Shown piece after piece: positions 34,790 to 42,151 of a stretch of 64,000 nucleotides of DNA. Numbering within the stretch: position 1 is the first letter of the stretch; every line of letters starts with the position of its first letter. Made by a program: the position numbers and the translations under genes. The DNA lies in assembly GCF_020215645.1 (NCBI RefSeq), contig NZ_CP084058.1, positions 4,278,001 through 4,342,000 of the forward strand. Reading direction: 5' to 3'. Source of the DNA: Nonomuraea gerenzanensis (lineage in GTDB: Bacteria > Actinomycetota > Actinomycetes > Streptosporangiales > Streptosporangiaceae). The notes under the pieces are model-generated. The model saw only the letters and a list, made by a program, of their open reading frames with translations. It made no database searches and had not been told where the DNA came from.

Positions 34790-34837
34790 GCGGACTGCGG
34801 TCCGCTTACGGGACGAGACGATACGGACTGCAGTCCG
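34790..34837. promoter_or_regulatory. Two palindromic operators upstream of azoR
   Basis: GCGGACTGCGGTCCGC (34790-34805, one central mismatch pair) and the perfect CGGACTGCAGTCCG (34824-34837) are 18 bases apart. CGGAC-4-GTCCG spacing fits a TetR-like repressor that detects electrophiles or quinones. Confidence 0.72.
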
Positions 34838-34909
34838 ATTAGGCAAGCGAAGGAAGGGCCGGGCGCCTTGGGCGGCACCCGGCCCGGGGAATGGGGTCGC
34901 GCGGAAGGG

Positions 34910-36205
34910 TCAGCGGCGCGGCGGGTCGATGCGGGCGCCGTCCATCGTGAAGATCATGATGCGCGACAGGTCCACGCCCACCTTGGCGGCGTCGCCGGCC
35001 CGCCAGATGGGCCGGCCGCCGAGCCGGACGATCAGGTCGGAGCGGCGGTGGATGCCGCTGTTGGGGTGGGTGCCGACCTGCTCCTGGTCCTGCCACTCCG
35101 GCTCCTGGCGCGGGAACAGCCGCCGCACCAGGCCCGACAGCTTGCCGGAGCCGTTGTGCTCGCCGTTGCCGCGCCGCCCGCCCCGGCCGCGCGGGTCCGG
35201 CGGCTCGGGCACCGGTACGGCCGGCATCCCGCACTCCAGGTATGCCAGCCACTCGTGCCCGTGGTACTCCAGCGCCCGCACCCGCCCGAAGAACGACGGC
35301 CCCTCGTACGACTCCGGCACCGGGGCCAGCCCGTCCGGCCGCAGCCCGACGAGGACCTGCCCGCCGGTGTGCTGCGAGATGGCGTAGGCCCTGGGATCGC
35401 TCCAGGGCATCGTGAGCCGGTGCGGGCCGAAGTCGAGCATCACGTACTGGTTCTGCGGGGTCCTGACACCCGCCGCCAACAGGTTCAACTGCTGGGAGTT
35501 GAGAAAGGCCGCCACGAAGGCCGTCGCTGGATCGTTGTAAATCTGGGCCGGCGTGCCGACGTCCTGGAGGACCCCGCGATTGAGGATCGCGATCCGGTCC
35601 GCCAGCGTCAGCGCCTCCACCTGGTCGTGCGTGACGTAGATCGTCGTGACGCCGAGCGACCTGACCAGCGCCGAGATCTCCATCCGCAGCTCGGTGCGCA
35701 TGCCGGCGTCCAGGTTGGACAGCGGCTCGTCCATCAGGAACAGCTTGGGCTGGCGCACGATCGCCCGGCCCATCGCCACCCGCTGCCGCTGGCCGCCGGA
35801 GAGCGTGCCCGGGCGGCGGTCCAGCGTCTCGTCGATGTGCAGCGCCTTCGACAGCTCCGTGACGCGCTCGCGGACCAGCGCGGGGTCCGACTTGGCGATC
35901 TCGAGGGGGAAGGCGATGTTCCCGCGCACCGTCCGGTGGGGGTAGAGCGCCCCGTTCTGGAACACCATGGCCACGTCCCGGTCGCGCGGGGCCAGGTGGT
36001 TGGCCATCTCCCCGTCCAGCCAGAGCTCGCCGTCGGTGATCTCCTCAAGGCCCGCGATCATGCGCAGGAGGGTGGACTTGCCGCAGCCGGAGGGGCCGAG
36101 GAGGACGAGGAACTCGCCGTCTTCCGCCCGTAAGCTCAGCCGATCGACTGCCAGGTAGTCACCCGGATACACCTTGGACACTTTGTCGAGAACGACCGAG
36201 CTCAT
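34910..36205 (-). CDS. msiK: MsiK/UgpC-type sugar ABC transporter ATPase
   Basis: 431 residues from ATG 36205. The ATPase domain has Walker A GPSGCGKST, signature LSGGQRQRVAMGRA, Walker B LFLMDEPLSNLD and switch HD. The C-terminal MalK-like TOBE region is interrupted by about 60 residues of Gly/Arg/Pro/Asp-rich sequence (PEPPDPRGRGGRRGNGEHNG), making it longer than the usual 370. MsiK-type ATPases serve several sugar importers, and this window's malEFG lacks its own. The insertion may alter regulatory contacts. The symbol is a family-level assignment. Confidence 0.88.
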   Translation of the reverse strand: MSSVVLDKVSKVYPGDYLAVDRLSLRAEDGEFLVLLGPSGCGKSTLLRMIAGLEEITDGELWLDGEMANHLAPRDRDVAMVFQNGALYPHRTVRGNIAFPLEIAKSDPALVRERVTELSKALHIDETLDRRPGTLSGGQRQRVAMGRAIVRQPKLFLMDEPLSNLDAGMRTELRMEISALVRSLGVTTIYVTHDQVEALTLADRIAILNRGVLQDVGTPAQIYNDPATAFVAAFLNSQQLNLLAAGVRTPQNQYVMLDFGPHRLTMPWSDPRAYAISQHTGGQVLVGLRPDGLAPVPESYEGPSFFGRVRALEYHGHEWLAYLECGMPAVPVPEPPDPRGRGGRRGNGEHNGSGKLSGLVRRLFPRQEPEWQDQEQVGTHPNSGIHRRSDLIVRLGGRPIWRAGDAAKVGVDLSRIMIFTMDGARIDPPRR

Positions 36206-36444
36206 GGGCCCACACCTTGCGCGCGTGTCACCTGTGACGAGGCTGATTGAAGAGGTAGTACATCGCGCCTTAACACCACATGTCCACCCTTGACATAAAG
36301 AATCTCTTTCGTGTGCGTTTCGGGCAGGAGTTTTGGGCATCCGTACGCCGAAATTTCCGGATCTGAGTGGCCTGGAAGGACTTGCGTAAAGTTGCGGAAA
36401 AGGCTTTCATGGTCGAGACGTTCGGGGATGACTCGGGGGAAACC

Positions 36445-37905
36445 ATGACCGCTTGGTGGCGAGACGCCGCGATCTACCAGGTCTACGTGCGCAGTTTCGC
36501 CGACGGCAACGGCGACGGGGTCGGTGACCTGATCGGTGTTCGCGATCGCCTGCCGTACCTGGCCGACCTGGGTGTGGACGCCATCTGGCTGACGCCGTTC
36601 TACACCTCGCCGATGGCCGACTTCGGCTACGACGTGGCCGACTACCGCGACGTCGACCCGCTCTTCGGCTCGCTCGCCGACGCCAAGGCGCTCATCGACG
36701 AGGCGCACGAGCACGGCCTGCGGGTCATCGTGGACGTGGTGCCGAACCACACCTCCTCCGCCCACCCCTGGTTCCAGCAGGCGCTGCGCGGCGAGGGGCG
36801 CGACCGCTACATCTTCCGCGACCGGCCCAACGACTGGGAGTCGATCTTCGGCGGGCCCGCGTGGACGCAGGTCGAGGACGGGCAGTGGTACCTGCACCTG
36901 TTCGACCCCGCCCAGCCCGACCTCAACTGGGACAACGAGGAGGTGCGCGGGGAGTTCCTGTCGATCCTGCGCTTCTGGCTCGACCTGGGCGTGGACGGCT
37001 TCCGCGTGGACGTCGCGCACGGCATGGTCAAGCCCGCCGGCCTGCCCGACATCGGCCGCGGCAACCAGGCCAGGATGGTCGGCAGGGAGCCGGTGCCGTT
37101 CTTCGACAACGACGGTGTGCACGAGATCCACCGCGCCTGGCGGGCCGTGCTCGACTCCTACCCCGGCGAGCGGATCGGCGTGGCCGAGGCCTGGGCGCCG
37201 ACGCCGGAGCGGCTGGCCATGTACGTCCGCCCCGACGAGCTGCACCAGGCGTTCAACTTCCACTACCTGTTCGCCCCCTGGGACGCCGCCGAGCTGCGTA
37301 CCGTGATCGACTCCTCGCTGGCCACGTCCGCGTCCGTCGGCGCGCCCACCACCTGGGTGCTGTCGAACCACGACGTCAAGCGGCACGTCACCCGCTACGG
37401 CAGCCTGGCGCGCGCCCGCGCCGCCGCGCTGCTGACGCTCGCCCTGCCCGGCTCCGCCTACGTCTACAACGGCGAGGAGCTCGGCCTGCCCGAGGTGCTC
37501 GACCTGCCCGCGGAGCTGTGCCAGGACCCGCAGCGGCTGCGCGACCCCGACAGCGGGCGCGACGGCTGCCGCGTGCCGATGCCGTGGACGCGCGACGGCG
37601 GCTGGACCGACCCGTGGCTGCCCATCCCCACCGCGTGGGGCGAGCTGAGCGTGCAGGCCCAGCGGGGCGTGCCCGGCTCGACGCTGGAGCTGTACCGCCA
37701 GGCGTTGCGGCTGCGCAAGGAGATCGACGGCGAGCTGGTCTGGCACGACTCGCCCGAGGGCACGCTGGTCTTCTCCCGTGGCGCGTTCGTCTGTGCGGTC
37801 AACCTGACCGCGCAACCTGTGGACCTCGGCCTCGACGGCGAGCTCCTGATCGCCTCCGATGTCCCCGGAGCAGCGGATTCGGCGGCCTGGTGGAAAGTAA
37901 AGTAA
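36445..37905 (+). CDS. GH13 alpha-glucosidase, second paralogue
   Basis: 486 residues from ATG 36445 (GGGGGA upstream); in-frame ATG 36409 is less well supported. Same family as the enzyme at 14655, with IYQVYVRSFADGNGDG, nucleophile Asp in DGFRVDVAHG, acid/base Glu in VAEAWAP and third Asp in LSNHDVK. It hydrolyses alpha-glucosides in the cytosol. A TTGCG pair (CTTGCG, GTTGCGG near 36381-36398) resembles the mal operator cores. The LacI gene follows after five bases, then PfkB: a small sugar-use operon divergent from the MsiK-like ATPase. Confidence 0.92.
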   Translation: MTAWWRDAAIYQVYVRSFADGNGDGVGDLIGVRDRLPYLADLGVDAIWLTPFYTSPMADFGYDVADYRDVDPLFGSLADAKALIDEAHEHGLRVIVDVVPNHTSSAHPWFQQALRGEGRDRYIFRDRPNDWESIFGGPAWTQVEDGQWYLHLFDPAQPDLNWDNEEVRGEFLSILRFWLDLGVDGFRVDVAHGMVKPAGLPDIGRGNQARMVGREPVPFFDNDGVHEIHRAWRAVLDSYPGERIGVAEAWAPTPERLAMYVRPDELHQAFNFHYLFAPWDAAELRTVIDSSLATSASVGAPTTWVLSNHDVKRHVTRYGSLARARAAALLTLALPGSAYVYNGEELGLPEVLDLPAELCQDPQRLRDPDSGRDGCRVPMPWTRDGGWTDPWLPIPTAWGELSVQAQRGVPGSTLELYRQALRLRKEIDGELVWHDSPEGTLVFSRGAFVCAVNLTAQPVDLGLDGELLIASDVPGAADSAAWWKVK

Positions 37906-37910
37906 GTGCC

Positions 37911-38936
37911 ATGAACGGTCACGCTCGCCTAGCCGACATCGCCGCCCAGGCCGGGGTGAGCGAGGCCACGGTCAGCCGGGTCCTCAACGGGAAACCCGGA
38001 GTCTCGGCCGCCACCCGCCAAGCGGTGATGACCGCGCTCGACCTGATGGGCTACGAACGCCCGCCCCGCCTGCGGCAACGCAGCAACGGGCTGGTCGGCC
38101 TGGTCACCCCGGAGCTCGACAACCCGATCTTCCCCGCGTTCGCGCAGGCCATCGAGAAGGCGCTGACCCAGCACGGCTACACGCCCGTGCTGTGCACCCA
38201 GCTGCCCGGCGGCGCGCCGGAGGACGAGTTCACCGAGCTGCTCGTCGATCGCGGCGTCAGCGGCATCGTGTTCGTCTCGGGGCTGCACGCCGACACCACC
38301 GCGCGGATGGACCGCTACACCCGCCTGACCGACCGCGGGCTGCCGATCGTGCTGGTCGACGGCTACAGCGAGCACATCGACGCGCCCTTCATCTCGCCCG
38401 ACGACCGCATGGCCGCCCGGCTTGCCGTGCAGCACCTGGTCGACCTGGGCCACGAGCGGATCGGCATCGCGCTGGGGCCGCGCAGGTTCGTGCCGGTGAT
38501 CAGGAAGATCGAGGGCTACCGGCAGGCCATGTCGCAGCTGCTCGGCTCGGCCGACGTCGACGACCTGATCGCGCACTCGCTGTTCTCGGTCGAGGGCGGG
38601 CAGGCCGCCGCCGCCCAGCTCCTGGCGCGCGGCTGCACCGGCATCGTGTGCGCGAGCGACCTGATGGCGCTGGGCGCGATCCGCGCGTGCCGGGAGAAGG
38701 GGCTGTCGGTGCCTGCTGAGGTGTCCGTGGTCGGGTTCGACGACTCGCCGCTGATCGCGTTCACCGACCCGCCGCTCACCACCGTGCGCAAGCCGATAGG
38801 AGCGATGGCCTCGGCGGCCGTGCAGACCCTGCTCGAAGAGGTCAACGGCGCGCCCGCCAAGCACGTCGAGCTGATCTTCCAGCCCGAGCTGGTCGTACGC
38901 GGCTCCACCGGCTCCGGCCCGCTGGTCAACCGGTGA
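37911..38936 (+). CDS. LacI-family repressor, MalR-like
   Basis: 341 residues. The N-terminal helix-turn-helix and hinge are typical (LADIAAQAGVSEATVSRVLN, about 5-24), followed by a periplasmic-binding-type sensor domain (GLVTPELDNPIFPAFA, VSVVGFDDSPLIAF, PPLTTVRKP). It presumably binds the mal operators upstream of malE and its own operon and is released by a maltodextrin-type inducer. Position between an alpha-glucosidase and a sugar kinase supports this. Direct binding is inferred. Confidence 0.9.
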   Translation: MNGHARLADIAAQAGVSEATVSRVLNGKPGVSAATRQAVMTALDLMGYERPPRLRQRSNGLVGLVTPELDNPIFPAFAQAIEKALTQHGYTPVLCTQLPGGAPEDEFTELLVDRGVSGIVFVSGLHADTTARMDRYTRLTDRGLPIVLVDGYSEHIDAPFISPDDRMAARLAVQHLVDLGHERIGIALGPRRFVPVIRKIEGYRQAMSQLLGSADVDDLIAHSLFSVEGGQAAAAQLLARGCTGIVCASDLMALGAIRACREKGLSVPAEVSVVGFDDSPLIAFTDPPLTTVRKPIGAMASAAVQTLLEEVNGAPAKHVELIFQPELVVRGSTGSGPLVNR

Positions 38937-38979
38937 GCCCTCGCATCGTCGCGGCCCGGCCGGGTGGGAGCGTGGCATC

Positions 38980-39864
38980 GTGAGCGCCGACGTCCTCGTC
39001 CTCGGCGGGTCCGGGGTCGACACCACCGTGTACGTGCCCGAGCTGCCCCTGCCGTACCGCGACACCTACCACGTGCCGCCGGTCGTCGACCGGATCGGCA
39101 ACACCGGCTCCGGCGTCGCGCTCGGCTGCCACGCGCTCGGGCTCGGCGTCGTCTTCGCCGACCTCATCGGCGACGACCCGCAGGGCGCGCTGATCCGCCA
39201 CGCGCTGCGCGACCTCGACTGCCGCTTCGGCCCTGCCGAGGCGGGCACCACGCGCAGCGTCCTGCTCGTCGGCCCCGACGGGCGGCGGCTGTCGCTGCAC
39301 GACCCGAAGGCCACGCCCGGCGAGCGCCTGCCCTGCGAGCTCTACGCCGGCGTGGCCGCCCGTCACGTGCACGTCTCGATCACCGACCGCTGCCGCGACG
39401 TCTACCCCGATCTGGAGGGCAGGCCCGTCTCCACCGACCTGCACGACTGGGACGGGGCCAGCGACTACCACAAGGACTTCGCCTACGGCTCCGACCTGGT
39501 GTTCCTGTCGGCCACCGCGCTGCGCGACCCGGCCGCGGCGATGCGCGGCATCGTGCGGCGCGGGCGCGCCCGCACGGTCGTGTGCACGCGCGGCGCCGAC
39601 GGCTGTCTGGTGCTGACGCGCGAGTCCGGCGACGTGCGCGCCTTCCCGGCCGCCCCGCTGCCGGGCCCGGTGGCCGACAGCAACGGCGCGGGCGACGCGT
39701 TCGTCTCCGGCTTCCTGTACGGCCGGCTGCGCGGCGAGCCGCTGGAGCGGTGCGTACGGCTGGGCGCGATCGCCGGCGCGCACGCCTGCACCGTCGCCGG
39801 CACGCACGAGTCCCCGATCACCGAGGAGTTGCTGCTGGCCAGGGCTCAGGCCCCGGCCGACTGA
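38980..39864 (+). CDS. PfkB-family carbohydrate kinase
   Basis: 294 residues from GTG 38980. GNTGSGVALGCHALG (substrate-site signature 1-like) and DSNGAGDAFVSGFLYG (PfkB signature 2, with catalytic Asp in GAGD) define a ribokinase fold. It phosphorylates a sugar or nucleoside with ATP; substrate unknown, though the LacI/alpha-glucosidase neighbours favour a sugar. It overlaps the convergent MFS gene by 19 bp. Confidence 0.9.
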   Translation: MSADVLVLGGSGVDTTVYVPELPLPYRDTYHVPPVVDRIGNTGSGVALGCHALGLGVVFADLIGDDPQGALIRHALRDLDCRFGPAEAGTTRSVLLVGPDGRRLSLHDPKATPGERLPCELYAGVAARHVHVSITDRCRDVYPDLEGRPVSTDLHDWDGASDYHKDFAYGSDLVFLSATALRDPAAAMRGIVRRGRARTVVCTRGADGCLVLTRESGDVRAFPAAPLPGPVADSNGAGDAFVSGFLYGRLRGEPLERCVRLGAIAGAHACTVAGTHESPITEELLLARAQAPAD

Positions 39865-41057
39865 GCGCGGTCGAGCTCCCGCCAGGCCCGGCTGACGAAG
39901 GGCGGCAAGGAGATCAGCAGGTAGACGCCGGTGAAGGCGAACAGGGTGGCGCCCAGGCCGATGACCGCGGTGAGCGAGCCGGCCAGCAGCCCGCCGAGCG
40001 GCATCCCCGCGTACGCGGCGGCCGTCATGGTGCCGATCACCCGGGCTCGCATCGGGGCGGGGATGCGGCCGTACTGCAGGACGCCCAGGATGGGGTTGAT
40101 CGCGCCGGCCGCGAACCCGGACAGCGCCGTGACGGCGAGCGCGGCGGGCAGCGGCGCGCCCAGGGCCAGCACCAGCACGCGCGGCACCCCGGCCAGCAGG
40201 AAGCACAGGCCGTACGTCAGGCGCATCGGCAGGCGTTCGCCCGCCGTCCCGTACACGATGGCGCCGGCCACCGCGCCCGCTCCCAGCACGCCCGTGAGCA
40301 GCCCGAACGCCCGCGGATCGCCGGTCACCTGGCGCGCGTACAACGCCAGCAGCACCTGGGTCACGCCCGTGTCCAGCAGGTTGACCACCACGATCATGGT
40401 GGTGGCGCTGAGCTGCAGCCGGTCCCGCCACAGGAACGCCAGCCCGGCCCGCAACCCGCTGACGTACCCGCCGGGCTGCAGCCGCCGCCTGGCCACGCGC
40501 GGCACCCCGGCGGCGACCAGCGCCGCGGACAGCAGGAACGTCACCCCGTCCACCAGCAGCAGCATGCTCGGCCCCAGCCACAGGATGAGCACCCCGGCCA
40601 GCGGCGCCCCCACCATCGTGGCCCCGCGGTGCACGCCGTCGTAGGCGGCCGTGGCCTGCTCGATCCGCACGCCCGCCGCTGCGGCCAGGTCCGGCAGCAG
40701 GGCCTTGCGCGCGGTCTCGCCCGGGGTGGCCGCGAGCCAGCGCAGGAACAGCAGCACCAGCAGCAGCGGGTAGCTCAGCCCGTCCATCACGAACAGCAGC
40801 GGGACGGCCAGCACGATCAACCCGCTGACCGTGTCGGACAGCACGCTCATGGCGCGGAACCCGAGCCGGTCCACCATCGTCCCGCCGAGCGCGGCGGAGA
40901 TCACGATGGGGAACGTGGTGGCGAACGAGGCCAGCCCCGTGAGCACGGCGCTGCCGGTGGTCTCCAGCACGAACCACGGGACGGCGAGCAGGGAGAGCAT
41001 GGTGCCGGTGACGGAAAGGGCGTTGGCGGCCAGCAAGGTGATGTATGGACGCCTCAC
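39846..41057 (-). CDS. MFS transporter
   Basis: 403 residues with about 12 predicted helices. ALGGTMVDRLGFRAM in the loop between helices 2 and 3 is a motif-A-like segment; the form resembles the enterobactin/macrolide exporter-like MFS group common in actinomycetes. Likely exports a drug or metabolite by proton antiport. Convergent with the PfkB gene (overlap 19 bp) and divergent from the small ORF and FadR-type regulator. Confidence 0.88.
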   Translation of the reverse strand: MRRPYITLLAANALSVTGTMLSLLAVPWFVLETTGSAVLTGLASFATTFPIVISAALGGTMVDRLGFRAMSVLSDTVSGLIVLAVPLLFVMDGLSYPLLLVLLFLRWLAATPGETARKALLPDLAAAAGVRIEQATAAYDGVHRGATMVGAPLAGVLILWLGPSMLLLVDGVTFLLSAALVAAGVPRVARRRLQPGGYVSGLRAGLAFLWRDRLQLSATTMIVVVNLLDTGVTQVLLALYARQVTGDPRAFGLLTGVLGAGAVAGAIVYGTAGERLPMRLTYGLCFLLAGVPRVLVLALGAPLPAALAVTALSGFAAGAINPILGVLQYGRIPAPMRARVIGTMTAAAYAGMPLGGLLAGSLTAVIGLGATLFAFTGVYLLISLPPFVSRAWRELDRAQSAGA

Positions 41058-41258
41058 GCGGTCTGCCCCCGGGCAAACGGTTCCGGATTGCCAGCGTTTC
41101 TCATGGGCGGCTTGTGGTCAAGGGAGCGTGTTTGCGTAGGCATGTCGTAAATAAGGTGATTTAATAGCATGATTCGGGCGTGATGGGCGTCCTTGCTCAG
41201 GGGCTCGCGCATGACGGCGGAGAGTCGGACGCTGTTAACATCTGAGAAAAGGAGTCCC

Positions 41259-41336
41259 ATGTACCGCTGGGAGATCGTTCAGGCGGCGGGCGAGCGGGCC
41301 GCGGCCCTGCTCGCCCGCCTGGCGCAGGCGGGCTGA
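41259..41336 (+). CDS. 25-residue leader ORF coupled to the FadR-type regulator
   Basis: ATG 41259 has an ideal ribosome site (AAAAGGAG, spacing five). The frame encodes MYRWEIVQAAGERAAALLARL and a short AQAG end, then TGA at 41334-41336. The regulator's GTG lies five bases beyond the stop and lacks a Shine-Dalgarno site of its own, so its translation probably depends on ribosomes finishing this ORF. The peptide is amphipathic and Ala-rich. It is too short for most gene finders. Confidence 0.6.
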   Translation: MYRWEIVQAAGERAAALLARLAQAG

Positions 41337-41341
41337 CGGGC

Positions 41342-42061
41342 GTGAAGCTCCAGGGCCTGCACGGACAGGTGGTCGACGGGCTCGGCCGCTCCCTGGCCGC
41401 CGGTGAGCTGCGCGGGGGCGAGGTGCTGCGGCTGGAGGACGTCCAGGAGCGCTTCGGCGTCTCCCGTACGGTCGCCCGCGAGGCCGTACGCGTGCTGGAG
41501 TCCAAGCGGCTGGTCAGCAGCCGCCCGCGCGTCGGCGTCACGGTGCGCCCGATGAGCGCCTGGAACCTCTACGACCCCCAGGTGATCCGCTGGCGGCTCA
41601 CCTCGCCGGGCCGTGAGGCACAACTGCGCGAGCTGGCCGAGCTGCGCGCCGCCGTCGAGCCCGCCGCCGCCGCGCTGGCCGCCCGGCAGGCCGCCCCCGC
41701 GGTGCGGCAGGAGCTGATGAGGCACGCCCGCGCCCTCACCGCCGCCGCCGGAGCCGGCGACAGGGAACGCTTCGTGACCGCCGACGCCGCCTTTCACCGG
41801 GTGCTGCTCGGCGCGTCGGGCAACGGCATGTTCGCCCAGCTCGCCGAGGTGACGGAGGAGCTGCTGCTGGCCCGGCGCGACCTGCTGCTCCTGCCCGAGC
41901 GGCTCGACGACGCCGCCGTCCGCCGCCATCTCGACGTCGCCGCCGCCGTCGCCGAGGGGCGCGGCGAGGACGCGGCGCGGGCGGCCGGCTCGATCGTGGC
42001 GGCGGCGTGGAGCGAGGTCGAGAGCATCCTCGACGGCACCACCTGCCCCCTCCTCACCTGA
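41342..42061 (+). CDS. FadR-subfamily GntR transcriptional regulator
   Basis: 239 residues. N-terminal winged helix about 8-70 (RLEDVQERFGVSRTVAREAV) and an all-helical FCD ligand domain (LAELRAAVEPAAAALA, DAAFHRVLLGASGN, RHLDVAAAVAEG). The FCD domain's His residues (AFHRVL, RRHLD) can hold a metal and a small organic acid, as in gluconate- or lactate-responsive members. The GTG start relies on the upstream leader ORF. The target is unknown; candidates are the divergent MFS gene or its own operon. Confidence 0.88.
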   Translation: MKLQGLHGQVVDGLGRSLAAGELRGGEVLRLEDVQERFGVSRTVAREAVRVLESKRLVSSRPRVGVTVRPMSAWNLYDPQVIRWRLTSPGREAQLRELAELRAAVEPAAAALAARQAAPAVRQELMRHARALTAAAGAGDRERFVTADAAFHRVLLGASGNGMFAQLAEVTEELLLARRDLLLLPERLDDAAVRRHLDVAAAVAEGRGEDAARAAGSIVAAAWSEVESILDGTTCPLLT

Positions 42062-42130
42062 CCGCCGTCTCACTACACCTGGCCGGCCCCCACTACACCT
42101 GACCGCCCCTCACCACACCTGACGCTTTTC
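42051..42130 (+). repeat. 20-bp tandem repeat at the 3' end of the FadR-type gene
   Basis: Four units of exactly 20 bp: a degenerate first (42051-42070), CACTACACCTGGCCGGCCCC (42071-42090), CACTACACCTGACCGCCCCT (42091-42110) and CACCACACCTGACGCTTTTC (42111-42130). Unit 1 contains the TGA stop (42059-42061). The core CCTGACCGCC also occurs in the array at 30998. Confidence 0.85.
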
Positions 42131-42151
42131 CCCTCAAGTGGCCGGGCCCGT

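Noticed and set aside
36227..36238. GTCAC/GTGAC palindrome before the MsiK-like gene
   Set aside because: Only 12 bases and common by chance; no second copy found in the sugar promoters.
39846..39864. Frameshift suspected from overlap of PfkB and MFS genes
   Set aside because: Both ends look natural; a 19-bp convergent overlap is common in compact genomes.
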